Source: Hydrococcus rivularis NIES-593 (lineage in GTDB: Bacteria; Cyanobacteriota; Cyanobacteriia; Cyanobacteriales; Microcystaceae). Taken from it: a stretch of 64,000 bases of DNA. A program made the position numbers and the translations under genes. The notes under the pieces are model-generated. The model worked only from the letters and a program-made list of their open reading frames with translations. It was not told where the DNA came from and searched no databases. Shown here piece by piece: positions 10,131-18,864 of this stretch (positions are counted from its first letter, which is position 1; each line of letters starts with the position of its first letter). The DNA is taken from the NCBI RefSeq assembly GCF_001904635.1, contig NZ_MRCB01000008.1, positions 110,535-174,534 of the forward strand. Direction: 5' to 3'.

Positions 10131-13100
10131 CTACTCTACCTTGAACTGTCCGGTGCTCTTTTGGAGGTCTTGCGACAGGGCTAGCAACACCTGAAATGCC
10201 TCCGCAATTTGCCTCGATTTTTCGGCATTGTGATTGGCGATCGCCCAGATGTTTTTGATTGCCCCGGTCACCGCTCCAGCTTGCGCGTGCTGCTTGTGAG
10301 CGACTTGAAGAATATCCTCGACTTGTTTGCCGATCTGAGCTGTCGCCGCTACGATTTCATTGAGACTTTCGCGGACTTCATCGATCAAACCCGTGCCTTC
10401 GAGAACGCGATCGATTCCCGTTTCCATGGCTTTGGCAACTTCCTCGGTTTCGCTTTGCATCTGAGCGACTAATCCTTCTATTTCGGTTGTGGCGGCAGCA
10501 GACTGGTGGGAGAGCGATCGCACTTCTTCGGCAACGACGGCAAAACCTCGTCCGTTTTCTCCGGCTCTTGTCGCTTCCAAGGCGGCGTTCATTGCCAGCA
10601 GATTGGTCTGGGTGGCAAAGTTGCCGATTAACTGCACTACCTTGGAAATTTTTTGCGACGATTCGCTAAGGCGCTTGATTCGCTGAGCGGTTTCTGAGAC
10701 GGTTTCCCGAATTGTCAGAATGCTGCCCACCGTCAGATTCATGGTCGTGTCTCCCTTTTGTAGGATTTGATTGGCCTCGCGAACCGCTGCTTCGACTTGT
10801 TTGGCTTTTCCGGCGGCAGTTCGGGTGAGATTGACCATTTGCTGAATTTGGTCGAGCGCTCCTTTGAGGTCTTGAAACTGTTTCCCCATCTGAACGGCGC
10901 ATTCTTGAACCACTGCCGTATTTCCTTGGGCTGTTTGTGCTAGCTTTTTGGCTGCTCCTTGCACTTGCACGACGATTTTGCGCAGCGATTGCAGGGTTTC
11001 GTTATAGGCATCGGCGATCGTGCCGATTTCATCGTCTGTAATCGGGGCGCGGACTGTTAAATCTCCGGTCAAAGCGGGCAAAACCGAAACTAGCAGTTGG
11101 CTAGCCCTCTGCTGAAGTTGTTCTTTGAGAGCCTTTTCTCTTTCGATCGAAGTTGCCAATTGTTGGGATTGGGCTTGTACCCGTTCGAGATAGTCGGCTT
11201 GCTGGATGGCAACTCCCAACTGTACGCTAGCTTGAGCGAGTAGATTCACCTCGCTTTCTTGCCACGAGCGAGTGTGGTTATTTTGATAAATTTCCAACAA
11301 TCCCCACAATTGCTCGCCTTCAAAAATCGGCACGATCGCGCAGGCTTTAATCCCTAGTTGCTCGAACCACTCCGACTCGAACGAGGTCAGTTCGGCGCTG
11401 TCGATATCGTCGATGATGAGGTTTTGGCGATCGCGGTAGCGCCCGCCTTGGCTTTCTTGCAGGTCGGGATTTTCCACTAAAGCTGCTTCACCTCCTGCCA
11501 ATCTAATGCAGCCAGCGCTAATGTCTTCTGCGACAAATTCCCGATTCCAATCTGGCGTAAAACGGGAGATCGCCACGCGATCGACTTTCAGTAGCTTGCG
11601 CAATTCCTGAGTGCTAGCTTTTAGCAAACTCTCTAGTGCAAGTTTTTGCTGGCTTTGCTCGATAATTCTTTGATTGATTTTCACCAAAAAGCGAACGAAG
11701 TTTTTTTCTCGTTCTGCCGCTTGGGCGAGTTGTTCTGACTGTTTCTCAATTGTATTGACGTATCCAGCCTGTTGCAGGGCAACGCTGAACTGAGCGGCAA
11801 TTTGCTTGAGAAATTTAATTTCTGTCTCTTGCCAAGGGCGAGTTCCAGAGTTTTGAAACGCTGCCAGCATGCCCCACAGTTTTTGCCCCAGAAAAACTGG
11901 GACGATCGCATAGGCTTTGACATTGTATTGCTCTAAAGTTTCGAGATAACAGGCAGGAAACCCGGCCTGGTAAATATCTTCTCGAACATAAGCTTCCCGG
12001 TTTTGCAAGCGACCACCTTGATTGTCTTGCAAATAGGTATCCGTCCACTGTGCCCGACTGGTTCGCTCGTTGCCATTGCTGGCAATCAAACTCTGTATGC
12101 TAGCGCACTCGGTAATGTCCTCCTGCAAGCCGGAAATCCGATCTTGCCCCTCAACTAAATTACCCCAGCCGCTAGCGACTGACTCGGCGATAAATTCGCC
12201 GCTCCAGTTGGGATTAAAGCGATAAACCGCTACGCGATCGACATTCAGCAGCGATCGCACTTCTTTGGTGGTTGTCTTAAAGATGGTGTCGAGGTCGAGC
12301 GATTGACGGATGCGAGCGATGACTTTGGCAACGGCTTGCTCTTGCTCGACCAATTGAGCTAGGCGATCCGATTTGGCTTGCGCCTGTTGGAGGATTTCTG
12401 CTTGTTGCAGTGCTGTGCCGAACTGAGCGGCGATTTTTTCCAAAAAATTTACCTCGGACATTTGCCACTGTCTGGGTTTTTCGTTTTGGTAGGCGGCTAG
12501 CAGTCCCCAAAGCTTTTGTCCCTCGAAAATTGAGACGATGATACACGATTGTGCTTCGTATTGCTCCAAGGCTTCTATATGACACGGAGTCAGCTCGGTA
12601 TTGTGAATATCGTTGAGGATAAAAGGCTCGTTGTTGCGAAAGCGACCGCCTTGAGTTTCCTGGAAGTAAGGATCTGCCCATCTAAGCAGGTTTTGCGTCG
12701 CTTGAGTGCCGATTATCGGTATCCAGCCGCTGGCGACTGACTCGGCGACAAAATCTCCGCTCCAGTCGGGGTTGAAGCGATAAACCGCTACGCGATCGGC
12801 TTCTAGGAGCAGTCGCACTTCTCTGGCGGTCGTATTAAAGATGGTGTCGAGCTCGAGAGATTGACGGATGCGAGCGATGACTCTGGAGACGGCTTGTTCT
12901 TGTTCGACGAGCTTTGCCAACTGGTTGGTTTGGATTCGTAGTTGCTCGAAGGTTTCTACTTGTTGCAGTGCGGTGCTAAACTGAGCGGCAATTTGTTTGA
13001 GAAAGCCGATTTCTGTTTCCTGCCAGTTTCGGGGAGCGGAGTTTTGATAGACAGCTAGCAATCCCCAGAGGTTTTTTCCTTGAAAGATAGGGGCGATCGC

Positions 13101-14225
13101 ATGGGATTTAGCTTGATATTGCTCTAGTAGGTCTAAATGACAGGCCGATAGTCCGGCTTTATAGATATCATCGAGAACATAGATTTCGTTGCTGCGAAAG
13201 CGACCGCCTTGAGTGTCTTGCAAGTAAGTATCTTCCCATCTGGGATTTGTGCCAACCAGAGGAACCCAGCCATTTGCTACCGATTCGGCTATAAATTCGC
13301 CGCTCCAATCGGGAGCGAAGCGATAAACTGCCACGCGATCGGCTTTTAGCAATAATCTTGTTTCTTGCGTCGCTGTCTTTAAGATGGCGTTCAAGTCATC
13401 GGACTGCTTGACTTTGCCGATCTTTTCTAGGACTTTGGCGAGGAGTTGATTTTCTTGGATTCGCTCTTGCAGTCGAGCGCTAAATGCTTCGCGTTGCAGG
13501 CTAGTGGTGAGTTCCAGACAGATTTGGTGGAGCAGCTCGATTTCTGCTGCTTGCCAATCGCGTCCTGCCGAGCATTGCTGAACTGTCAATAAGCCCCATA
13601 CCTCGCCTTCTACCAAAATCGGCAGGCTCAAACTGGATTTTATCTGAAATCGTTCTAATAATTGTCTTTGATAGGGAGTGAGTTGGGATGAGGCTGCGTC
13701 GATCGCGCTGGCTTTCTGGGTTAAATAGTCTCCCCTTCGCTCCAAGCCAAAGGCGATCGCCGGAAGGTCTTCGCCAAGACAGGGAGTCCAACCTGCAACT
13801 CTCGATTCTGCCAAGACGCTGCCTCGCTCGTCAGAACTAAAGCGATAGACAAAAACGCGATCGGCTTCTATTTTCTCGCGCATAGAAGCAACGGTAAGGT
13901 CGAGTAGCTCATTTAAGTCTCGAACTCCACGAATGCGATCGATAATTTCTGCCAAAATCGTGCGCTCTGGCTTAAACCATTCCCTTGTTGCGAAAGATTT
14001 TTTTTGTAAATTTTCTTGAAAAAAAAGAGCGAGTTGCTCGATTTGTGCTACTTGTTCTTTGAGTTCGGGTTTTTCTAAATAGCCAGACTCTTCTAGAACG
14101 GATTTGACGGCGGCAACGGCGGCTAAAGATGTCTGAGCGTCAATTTGAGAGCCGTTTGAGGCAAGAGGGCTATCTAAATTGCGATCGGGTTCGCTGAATT
14201 GGGTTGGTTGATGAGTAGCTGTCAT
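10131..14225 (-). CDS. pixJ: Methyl-accepting photoreceptor with five GAF domains (PixJ/PtxD-like cyanobacteriochrome)
   Basis: The receptor has 1364 residues. Five GAF domains lie at about 92-245, 270-425, 450-610, 635-830 and 850-1000, then a HAMP-like segment (about 1030-1085) and an MCP signalling domain (AMNAALEATRAGENGRGFAV). GAF2, GAF3 and GAF4 carry the cyanobacteriochrome bilin-attachment position: SACHLDLLEQ, TPCHIEALEQ and PACYLETLEQ (Cys codons at 13140-13142, 12582-12584 and 11949-11951). Each also has a W-x-D element before a QGGR motif (RWEDTYLQDTQGGR, RWADPYFQETQGGR, QWTDTYLQDNQGGR), as in red/green types. GAF1 and GAF5 lack the Cys. No membrane helix is visible. The ATG at 14225 follows AGAGGACG; a TTG 33 bases upstream is the alternative. 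Confidence 0.88.
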   Translation of the reverse strand: MTATHQPTQFSEPDRNLDSPLASNGSQIDAQTSLAAVAAVKSVLEESGYLEKPELKEQVAQIEQLALFFQENLQKKSFATREWFKPERTILAEIIDRIRGVRDLNELLDLTVASMREKIEADRVFVYRFSSDERGSVLAESRVAGWTPCLGEDLPAIAFGLERRGDYLTQKASAIDAASSQLTPYQRQLLERFQIKSSLSLPILVEGEVWGLLTVQQCSAGRDWQAAEIELLHQICLELTTSLQREAFSARLQERIQENQLLAKVLEKIGKVKQSDDLNAILKTATQETRLLLKADRVAVYRFAPDWSGEFIAESVANGWVPLVGTNPRWEDTYLQDTQGGRFRSNEIYVLDDIYKAGLSACHLDLLEQYQAKSHAIAPIFQGKNLWGLLAVYQNSAPRNWQETEIGFLKQIAAQFSTALQQVETFEQLRIQTNQLAKLVEQEQAVSRVIARIRQSLELDTIFNTTAREVRLLLEADRVAVYRFNPDWSGDFVAESVASGWIPIIGTQATQNLLRWADPYFQETQGGRFRNNEPFILNDIHNTELTPCHIEALEQYEAQSCIIVSIFEGQKLWGLLAAYQNEKPRQWQMSEVNFLEKIAAQFGTALQQAEILQQAQAKSDRLAQLVEQEQAVAKVIARIRQSLDLDTIFKTTTKEVRSLLNVDRVAVYRFNPNWSGEFIAESVASGWGNLVEGQDRISGLQEDITECASIQSLIASNGNERTSRAQWTDTYLQDNQGGRLQNREAYVREDIYQAGFPACYLETLEQYNVKAYAIVPVFLGQKLWGMLAAFQNSGTRPWQETEIKFLKQIAAQFSVALQQAGYVNTIEKQSEQLAQAAEREKNFVRFLVKINQRIIEQSQQKLALESLLKASTQELRKLLKVDRVAISRFTPDWNREFVAEDISAGCIRLAGGEAALVENPDLQESQGGRYRDRQNLIIDDIDSAELTSFESEWFEQLGIKACAIVPIFEGEQLWGLLEIYQNNHTRSWQESEVNLLAQASVQLGVAIQQADYLERVQAQSQQLATSIEREKALKEQLQQRASQLLVSVLPALTGDLTVRAPITDDEIGTIADAYNETLQSLRKIVVQVQGAAKKLAQTAQGNTAVVQECAVQMGKQFQDLKGALDQIQQMVNLTRTAAGKAKQVEAAVREANQILQKGDTTMNLTVGSILTIRETVSETAQRIKRLSESSQKISKVVQLIGNFATQTNLLAMNAALEATRAGENGRGFAVVAEEVRSLSHQSAAATTEIEGLVAQMQSETEEVAKAMETGIDRVLEGTGLIDEVRESLNEIVAATAQIGKQVEDILQVAHKQHAQAGAVTGAIKNIWAIANHNAEKSRQIAEAFQVLLALSQDLQKSTGQFKVE

Positions 14226-14444
14226 GGGTACGTCCTCTGAGCTTCTTGGTATCCTCAAGTATCGATCCAGTACTGGCTAGGGCTTTTATCGTGTGTTATG
14301 AATGCTTGATGCGATCCGGCGCTTGAATCGTCTGCCTCGGTTGGCTGCGAGCGTGCCTGAGTTAGAGTCAATAGAGTAGATTTACCACAAATACCGTTTT
14401 TTGACTGTTACCGCAACTACGAAGCTGCGAGAGAAATTTTTAAT

Positions 14445-14909
14445 CTATTCGATAAGCTTTTGCGAGCAAGCAAGAAAAATTTTCTTTGCCATCAGCAATT
14501 TGAGAATTTCTTGGTCGTTTTTGAGAAAAAATCCCTGTAAAAATGGCATTAACTCTGGTGAGAATAATTCATCTGAAGGATCGTGCAGTTGTTGCCAGTC
14601 GTACTCCTCAATGCCATGCACTTTAGGAACGACCAATCCCAGGGAGCGCGCTTCGATCTCAACGACGATCGCGTAATGCTTACCCTCCCACGATAGGGGA
14701 GCATATCCCAACAAGTAACTCAGATCGATTAGCCAGAGCATTTCATCGCGCCACTGATAAATTCCCAAAACCCAGTCGGGAAGATGGGGCACGGGTAAGA
14801 TTTCCTCGGCTGCAACTAGGCGAATTTCTGGCGCGATCGCGGCTGGCAGAAGGGCTAATTCTTCTCCTTCTAGCTGAAATTGCAAAAACTTCTCTTCTGT
14901 CGATTGCAC
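14445..14909 (-). CDS. pixI: CheW-like adaptor of the phototaxis operon (PixI-like)
   Basis: A single CheW domain of 154 residues. The start EEKFLQFQLEGEELALLPAA, the central VLGIYQWRDEMLWLIDLSYL and AIVVEIEARSLGLVVPKVHG follow the CheW fold that links an MCP tip to CheA. A C-terminal extension (about 115-154) is specific to PixI-type proteins. It starts 12 bases after pixH, so the two are probably translated from one message. A 219-base gap to pixJ shows no gene and no clear terminator. Confidence 0.85.
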   Translation of the reverse strand: MQSTEEKFLQFQLEGEELALLPAAIAPEIRLVAAEEILPVPHLPDWVLGIYQWRDEMLWLIDLSYLLGYAPLSWEGKHYAIVVEIEARSLGLVVPKVHGIEEYDWQQLHDPSDELFSPELMPFLQGFFLKNDQEILKLLMAKKIFLACSQKLIE

Positions 14910-14921
14910 TTCCCTACGTTT

Positions 14922-15287
14922 TTAAGTTCTCGTAAATTGACGCACGATTCCGATCAACTCCTCTTGTCGCACGGGTTTGCCCAGGTAAGCATCTGCGCCT
15001 AACATAGTTCCCCACATTTTGTCCACATTCGTGTTTTTAGTCGAGCACATGACAACGGGAATTTGGCTGGTGCGGGGATTGGTTTTGAGTTCTCTACACA
15101 GTTCAAATCCGCTTTGACCGGGCAATATGACATCCAAAAGAATCAAATCGGGTTTTTGTTGTTCGAGTTTTTGCTGTGCCTCTTCCCCACTTCTGACACA
15201 GACAACAAAAAAGCCTGCTTGCTGCAAATATCGGCTAACGATCTCTGTATCAGTCAAGCCATCTTCTACGACCAAAACAGTATTCAA
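14922..15287 (-). CDS. pixH: CheY-like response regulator of the phototaxis operon (PixH-like)
   Basis: A 121-residue single receiver domain. It has the acidic pocket in VLVVEDGLTD, the phospho-acceptor Asp in LILLDVILPGQSG, the switch Ser/Thr in VVMCSTKNTNVDK and the conserved Lys in YLGKPVRQEE. No output domain is present. In Synechocystis PixH is one of two CheY-like outputs of PixL that control pilus-driven phototaxis. It is followed 12 bases later by pixI and preceded by the PATAN-only pixG-like gene. Confidence 0.87.
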   Translation of the reverse strand: MNTVLVVEDGLTDTEIVSRYLQQAGFFVVCVRSGEEAQQKLEQQKPDLILLDVILPGQSGFELCRELKTNPRTSQIPVVMCSTKNTNVDKMWGTMLGADAYLGKPVRQEELIGIVRQFTRT

Positions 15288-15372
15288 AGCCCACCTCGCT
15301 TAAAAAAACACGCTCGAATACAAAAATACAGGATTGCTGAGCTTCGATAAATATTTTGTCAGATATTGTTAC

Positions 15373-15804
15373 TCAGTCGAATTCAACCGTTGGCTTGAAT
15401 TGAAATTGTCCGGCATGGGGTAAGATTTGCTCTAGCGCGATCGCAGTTCGAGCGAGAACGAAGGATTCGATTTGCTTCCAATTCAAGACTCGAATCTTGC
15501 ACAAGATTTCTAATAGTTCCCTTGCCGATGTTGAATTGGCGGCTTTTTCTCTGGCAAACTTGAGTGCTATCTCGCTCATGGCGGGCTTAAATTGCTTCGT
15601 CAGCTTTCTAGCTAAAGAGAAGCGATCGGGGATACCATAGTCGCCGTAAGTCATTTCGCCGCCCTGAAAAACCAAAACGCGAGATCTCGCTCGCGCGTCG
15701 GGAGCGATCGTTGCCTTTACGTACAAAGTCCCGCTAGCACGATGACTGCGAAGGATGTTTAGAAGGGTGCCAAGCTGCTTGGGTTGATATTTACCGTGAG
15801 GCAT
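15373..15804 (-). CDS. PATAN (DUF4388) domain protein, PixG/PatA-like but lacking a receiver domain
   Basis: The 143-residue protein corresponds to the N-terminal PATAN domain of PatA-family regulators (QLGTLLNILRSHRASGTLYV, VLVFQGGEMTYGDYG, then LARTAIALEQILPHAGQF). PixG in Synechocystis is about 400 residues and ends in a receiver domain. Here the frame closes right after PATAN, and the next 85 bases before pixH do not encode a receiver. It is the first gene of the five-gene pix operon, so it keeps PixG's position. Either it is a truncated pixG or PATAN alone is used as an effector. The receiver function would then have to come from PixH. Confidence 0.78.
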   Translation of the reverse strand: MPHGKYQPKQLGTLLNILRSHRASGTLYVKATIAPDARARSRVLVFQGGEMTYGDYGIPDRFSLARKLTKQFKPAMSEIALKFAREKAANSTSARELLEILCKIRVLNWKQIESFVLARTAIALEQILPHAGQFQFKPTVEFD

Positions 15805-16022
15805 AGAGAAGCAAGCGCTACGCTTTGCTGAAGCAATTTTCTAAGACTTCTGGGGATCGATATTGTATAGCCAGTATAGTTGACGAACGCGATCGCAACT
15901 CAGCATTTGCAGCCACTGCCGCCTGTAGTTTAATAAGTAATAGGTAATAATAATTAAAAAGCTTTACACCCAAAGCGGCTGACTAATGGCAAACTGATAA
16001 TTGCAAATTGCGAATCGATATA

Positions 16023-16113
16023 AGATGTTTTGCTTCGCTATCGCTACGCTCAACATGACGAAGTGCAGGGTACTCCGCCGTCTCACGGCGGAGTACCTTG
16101 CACATTCTATACT
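16023..16113. repeat. Decayed MITE-like element interrupted by a GC-rich palindrome
   Basis: The outer sequence (TTGCTTCGCTATCGCTACGCT, then ATTCTATACTTTT) is a second, partial copy of the element at 52573-52700. It is split after ATGAC by an inserted palindrome. The core of the palindrome at 16069-16097 is GGTACTCCGCCG / CGGCGGAGTACC around a 5-base loop, flanked by GTGCA and TGCAC. Related palindromes sit at 20182-20222 and 29961-29989. The rest of the 512-base gap 15805-16316 shows no gene or clear promoter. Confidence 0.65.
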
Positions 16114-16316
16114 TTTTAAAGAACTTGTTACTTTTTATCTCCTTTACGTCAATACAATAGGCTATAACTCAATCGAATGATTCGGTGTTTTTGCCCCTTT
16201 AATTCTAATCTTTTACAGTGGCGATCGCGAACTGAAAGCAAGAAGTTTTTATCTACTTTATTCACTTTCTTTTTTCCTATTATCTAAAAAAAACAGTATG
16301 TAAATCAGCTAAAATT

Positions 16317-17156
16317 TTATTCTTCATTGCAGCTAAAGCGAAAAGAATTATCTAAATTTTTAGGTAAAATCAACGTACGAATATTAGCAGCTAAAGCTCG
16401 TTTGCATAAAGCCTTTCTCTTAACGCGATCGCGGAGATATTTTTTATTATATTCGGCGTTAAAAATCGGTTTTCCTTGCTCGATAAATGGTTGTAATAAA
16501 TTACATTCATTAAACTCGTGGCATTGTTCATTAATGCTGAAGTCAAAGGAGAAAACTAAATCTGGTATTTGGTCTAAATCATTTTTTAGCGCAACCGACA
16601 AACCCCTTTTATGAGCTTCGTTAGCAATGAAACGATTGAACGCGAGTTGCTCCTCATAAGTTAAATGAAAACCCGTATTATTCACATAACCGTCAACATT
16701 ATCGGGTTCCACGCCATCGCAATGTTTTTGTACGGCAAGATCCAATCTAGATAGAATTATCTGACCAACATTAGGAGATCGGATATCTAACCAACGTTCG
16801 TCAGGGAAATCATCTAATACTTTACCAATTTCGATTGGTTTAAATCGAGCGGCATCAGGTCGAAAATTTTCGACTGTTCCCGCTGAAAAGTAACAAATTA
16901 CCTTTTTTCCTTGGCTGTGAAGATTAGCAATTAATTCTGGCGATGCATTAATTAAATCGATATCATATACTTCAACGTTATAGCTTGTATTAACGGTTCC
17001 TACAAGCTGCCATTGCCAAGAAGTTTCGATCGCAGGACGAAACCAGTTACCATCAGCGATAGGATTAGAATATACAGGTTTTTCATCGATCCTACATCCC
17101 AATAAGATGGTAACTAAGAAAAAGATTGCGATCGCTCGTCTGGCACTAGCTCGCAT
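16317..17156 (-). CDS. Endo alpha-1,4-polygalactosaminidase-like lipoprotein (GH114 family)
   Basis: This is a 279-residue protein with a lipoprotein signal (AIAIFFLVTILLGC, lipid Cys at about residue 20). The TIM-barrel domain has the family's W-QWQLVGTVNTSYNVEVYDID start, KKVICYFSAGTVENFRPD, ERWLDIRS and CDGVEPDNVDGY, which carries the likely catalytic acidic residues. A region of basic and polar residues closes the chain. The family cleaves galactosaminogalactan-type polymers in fungi; the substrate here is unknown. The ATG at 17156 is preferred to a TTG at 17180, because the upstream codons fall in a MITE at 17174-17268. Confidence 0.8.
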   Translation of the reverse strand: MRASARRAIAIFFLVTILLGCRIDEKPVYSNPIADGNWFRPAIETSWQWQLVGTVNTSYNVEVYDIDLINASPELIANLHSQGKKVICYFSAGTVENFRPDAARFKPIEIGKVLDDFPDERWLDIRSPNVGQIILSRLDLAVQKHCDGVEPDNVDGYVNNTGFHLTYEEQLAFNRFIANEAHKRGLSVALKNDLDQIPDLVFSFDFSINEQCHEFNECNLLQPFIEQGKPIFNAEYNKKYLRDRVKRKALCKRALAANIRTLILPKNLDNSFRFSCNEE

Positions 17157-17173
17157 CCTGGCGATTTTGGGTA

Positions 17174-17268
17174 ATATCAAATCCGTTTAATTAGTCATAA
17201 TATGTAGTACGACCAACAGGAGTCGCGAGCGGGACTTGTTATTGTGGTCGTTCAACCGGATTTGATAT
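17174..17268. mobile_element. MITE-A, 95 bp, with terminal inverted repeats
   Basis: The ends are ATATCAAATCCG and CGGATTTGATAT, a perfect 12-base inverted repeat that extends to 15 bases with one mismatch. An inverse-oriented copy lies at 61832-62042, where it is interrupted by another element. No coding capacity of its own is visible. The element supplies the last ten or so codons of the neighbouring DCC-family gene. Confidence 0.8.
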
Positions 17269-17664
17269 AACCGAGCAACCAATCGGATAAGCTGAATAGT
17301 AAGTAGAGTCTCGTTTTCCGAACCACTGATAGCGATTGTCTCGAACTTGTTCGTAAGTGCGATCGCCGAGCCATTTTACACCGGGCAAGGCGCGGTATGC
17401 TGCAATAAATGCCTCTCCCATGGGCAGCAAACGAGTAATTTCTTCTACTGCATCGCTGCCTTGCCACCGAGATTCTGAATTTTTTGCATCAACTAAGATC
17501 ATTCCCATCTGGCAGTCATCAGGAGTAATGCCAAATCGTTGCAAAGTAGCATCATCTTGCATAGGAGTGTAATCAAAAATTGTCCCGCGATCGAATTGTT
17601 CTAGCAGTTGAGTAAAGGTAACGCAAAGATTGCAATTGCCGTCGTAAATGACGTGATATTTCAT
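17239..17664 (-). CDS. DCC-family thiol-disulfide oxidoreductase-like protein (DUF393)
   Basis: A 141-residue protein. The N-terminus carries the family's DGNCNLC motif, with two cysteines in a thioredoxin-like arrangement (YHVIYDGNCNLCVTFTQLLE). Downstream are WQGSDAVEEITRLLP and PGVKWLGDRTYEQVRDNRY. The exact substrate is unknown. The last residues (ISNPVERPQ) are encoded by the right half of MITE-A, so the original C-terminus has been replaced or extended. A 204-base gap upstream, towards holB, contains a strong hairpin. Confidence 0.8.
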   Translation of the reverse strand: MKYHVIYDGNCNLCVTFTQLLEQFDRGTIFDYTPMQDDATLQRFGITPDDCQMGMILVDAKNSESRWQGSDAVEEITRLLPMGEAFIAAYRALPGVKWLGDRTYEQVRDNRYQWFGKRDSTYYSAYPIGCSVISNPVERPQ

Positions 17665-17833
17665 AAACGATGGGAGTTAAGTAAGTTGTCTTAATTAAAT
17701 CTTACGCGCGCGTGAGCGAGACGCTCATACTACCATTTAGGAAATAATCGTGTCGTTATACTTATAATTGGCTTATACTTTTTCTAAAAAAGACCCGATA
17801 GAAATTTCAGTCGATTTTAATCGAGTTGGCATT

Positions 17834-17861
17834 AACGCCTAGAACTAAAGTTCTAGGCGTT
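17834..17861. repeat. Perfect 12-bp hairpin downstream of holB
   Basis: AACGCCTAGAAC and GTTCTAGGCGTT enclose a four-base loop. The hairpin lies seven bases beyond the holB stop codon on the minus strand. There is no T-tract on either strand, so it may be a Rho-independent-like terminator of weak type or simply a dispersed palindrome. Confidence 0.55.
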
Positions 17862-17868
17862 GATGCTG

Positions 17869-18813
17869 TCAAAGTATCATCTCCAGGAGCGTACATTCCC
17901 ACACCAATCTAGGTTGAACGTAATTGAGAAGGTATTGACGCGCTTTCTCTAGCAACTCAAGTAAATTTTGTTGTCGCCAATTTTGCCAATAGATATATTG
18001 AAGATAGTCGATCAGCCAAATTTGAGCTTGCGTGTCTAACTCGCGATCGATAGTTTTGGCTAGTTCTAGGGCGCTGAGCGGACTGTCTGGCAACTGACTG
18101 AGCTGTTGGCGCAAGGCTTCTGGAATGGCTTGCAGTTGAGCGAAGGCAGCGATCGCTTCTCCTGGACTTCCTTGAGCGATCGCGAGAATTTCTGGATAAG
18201 TTAGAATCGCTTCATGACCATTGCGACGCAGAACTTCTTCCATTTGTTCTGGCGAGAGTCGATAAAATGGAATTTTCTGACAGCGAGAAACGATGGTCGG
18301 CAATAGGACATCGGTGTTGGGAGCAATTAAAATGATGGTAGCTCGTCCGGGTTCTTCTAGGGTCTTGAGCAAGGCATTAGCCGCCGCTTCTGTCATCGCC
18401 TGAGCCTCTTCTATAACGACTAGCAAACGAGAAGCTTCTATGGGAGGACGATTGAGAAATTGGGCGATATCTCGAATTTGCTCGATGCGAATTTGAGGGG
18501 CGGCTTTGCGCTTGAGTCCTGCGGCAGCAGCTTCTTTTGCCGTCAATAATTGTCCTTGATGCTGATAGGTTGCCTCCACCCATAATAAATCGGGATGATT
18601 GCCAGCTAAAGCACGTTTTTGAGCCATTGCATTTTTTTCGGGCGAGAGATCGAGACTCAGCAACCATTGACTGAAACATTTGGCAGCCAGAGATCGTCCT
18701 ACCCCTGAAGGACCGGCAAATAAATAGGCTGGGGCGATGCGATTACGCGCGATCGCCTCCTGTAGCAACTCAACGGCTTGGCTTTGACTTACGAGTTGAG
18801 AAAAATAGTTCAT
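17869..18813 (-). CDS. holB: DNA polymerase III subunit delta'
   Basis: A clamp-loader AAA+ subunit of 314 residues. It has a Walker-A-like GPSGVGRSLAAK, a sensor/Walker-B-like LLVVIEEAQAMTEAAANALLK, and the TLEEPGRATIILIAPN loop with VSRCQKIPF (SRC motif, the arginine-finger region). The Zn-binding Cys cluster of DnaX/HolB is not evident. The C-terminal part is the helical collar domain. The ATG lies at 18811-18813. It is divergent from the small gene at 18865 with a 51-base gap. Confidence 0.9.
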   Translation of the reverse strand: MNYFSQLVSQSQAVELLQEAIARNRIAPAYLFAGPSGVGRSLAAKCFSQWLLSLDLSPEKNAMAQKRALAGNHPDLLWVEATYQHQGQLLTAKEAAAAGLKRKAAPQIRIEQIRDIAQFLNRPPIEASRLLVVIEEAQAMTEAAANALLKTLEEPGRATIILIAPNTDVLLPTIVSRCQKIPFYRLSPEQMEEVLRRNGHEAILTYPEILAIAQGSPGEAIAAFAQLQAIPEALRQQLSQLPDSPLSALELAKTIDRELDTQAQIWLIDYLQYIYWQNWRQQNLLELLEKARQYLLNYVQPRLVWECTLLEMIL

Positions 18814-18864
18814 CGATCCAAAATGAAGGGGTCTAACAGTCAGAATTTTTAGCTAATTGTAATT

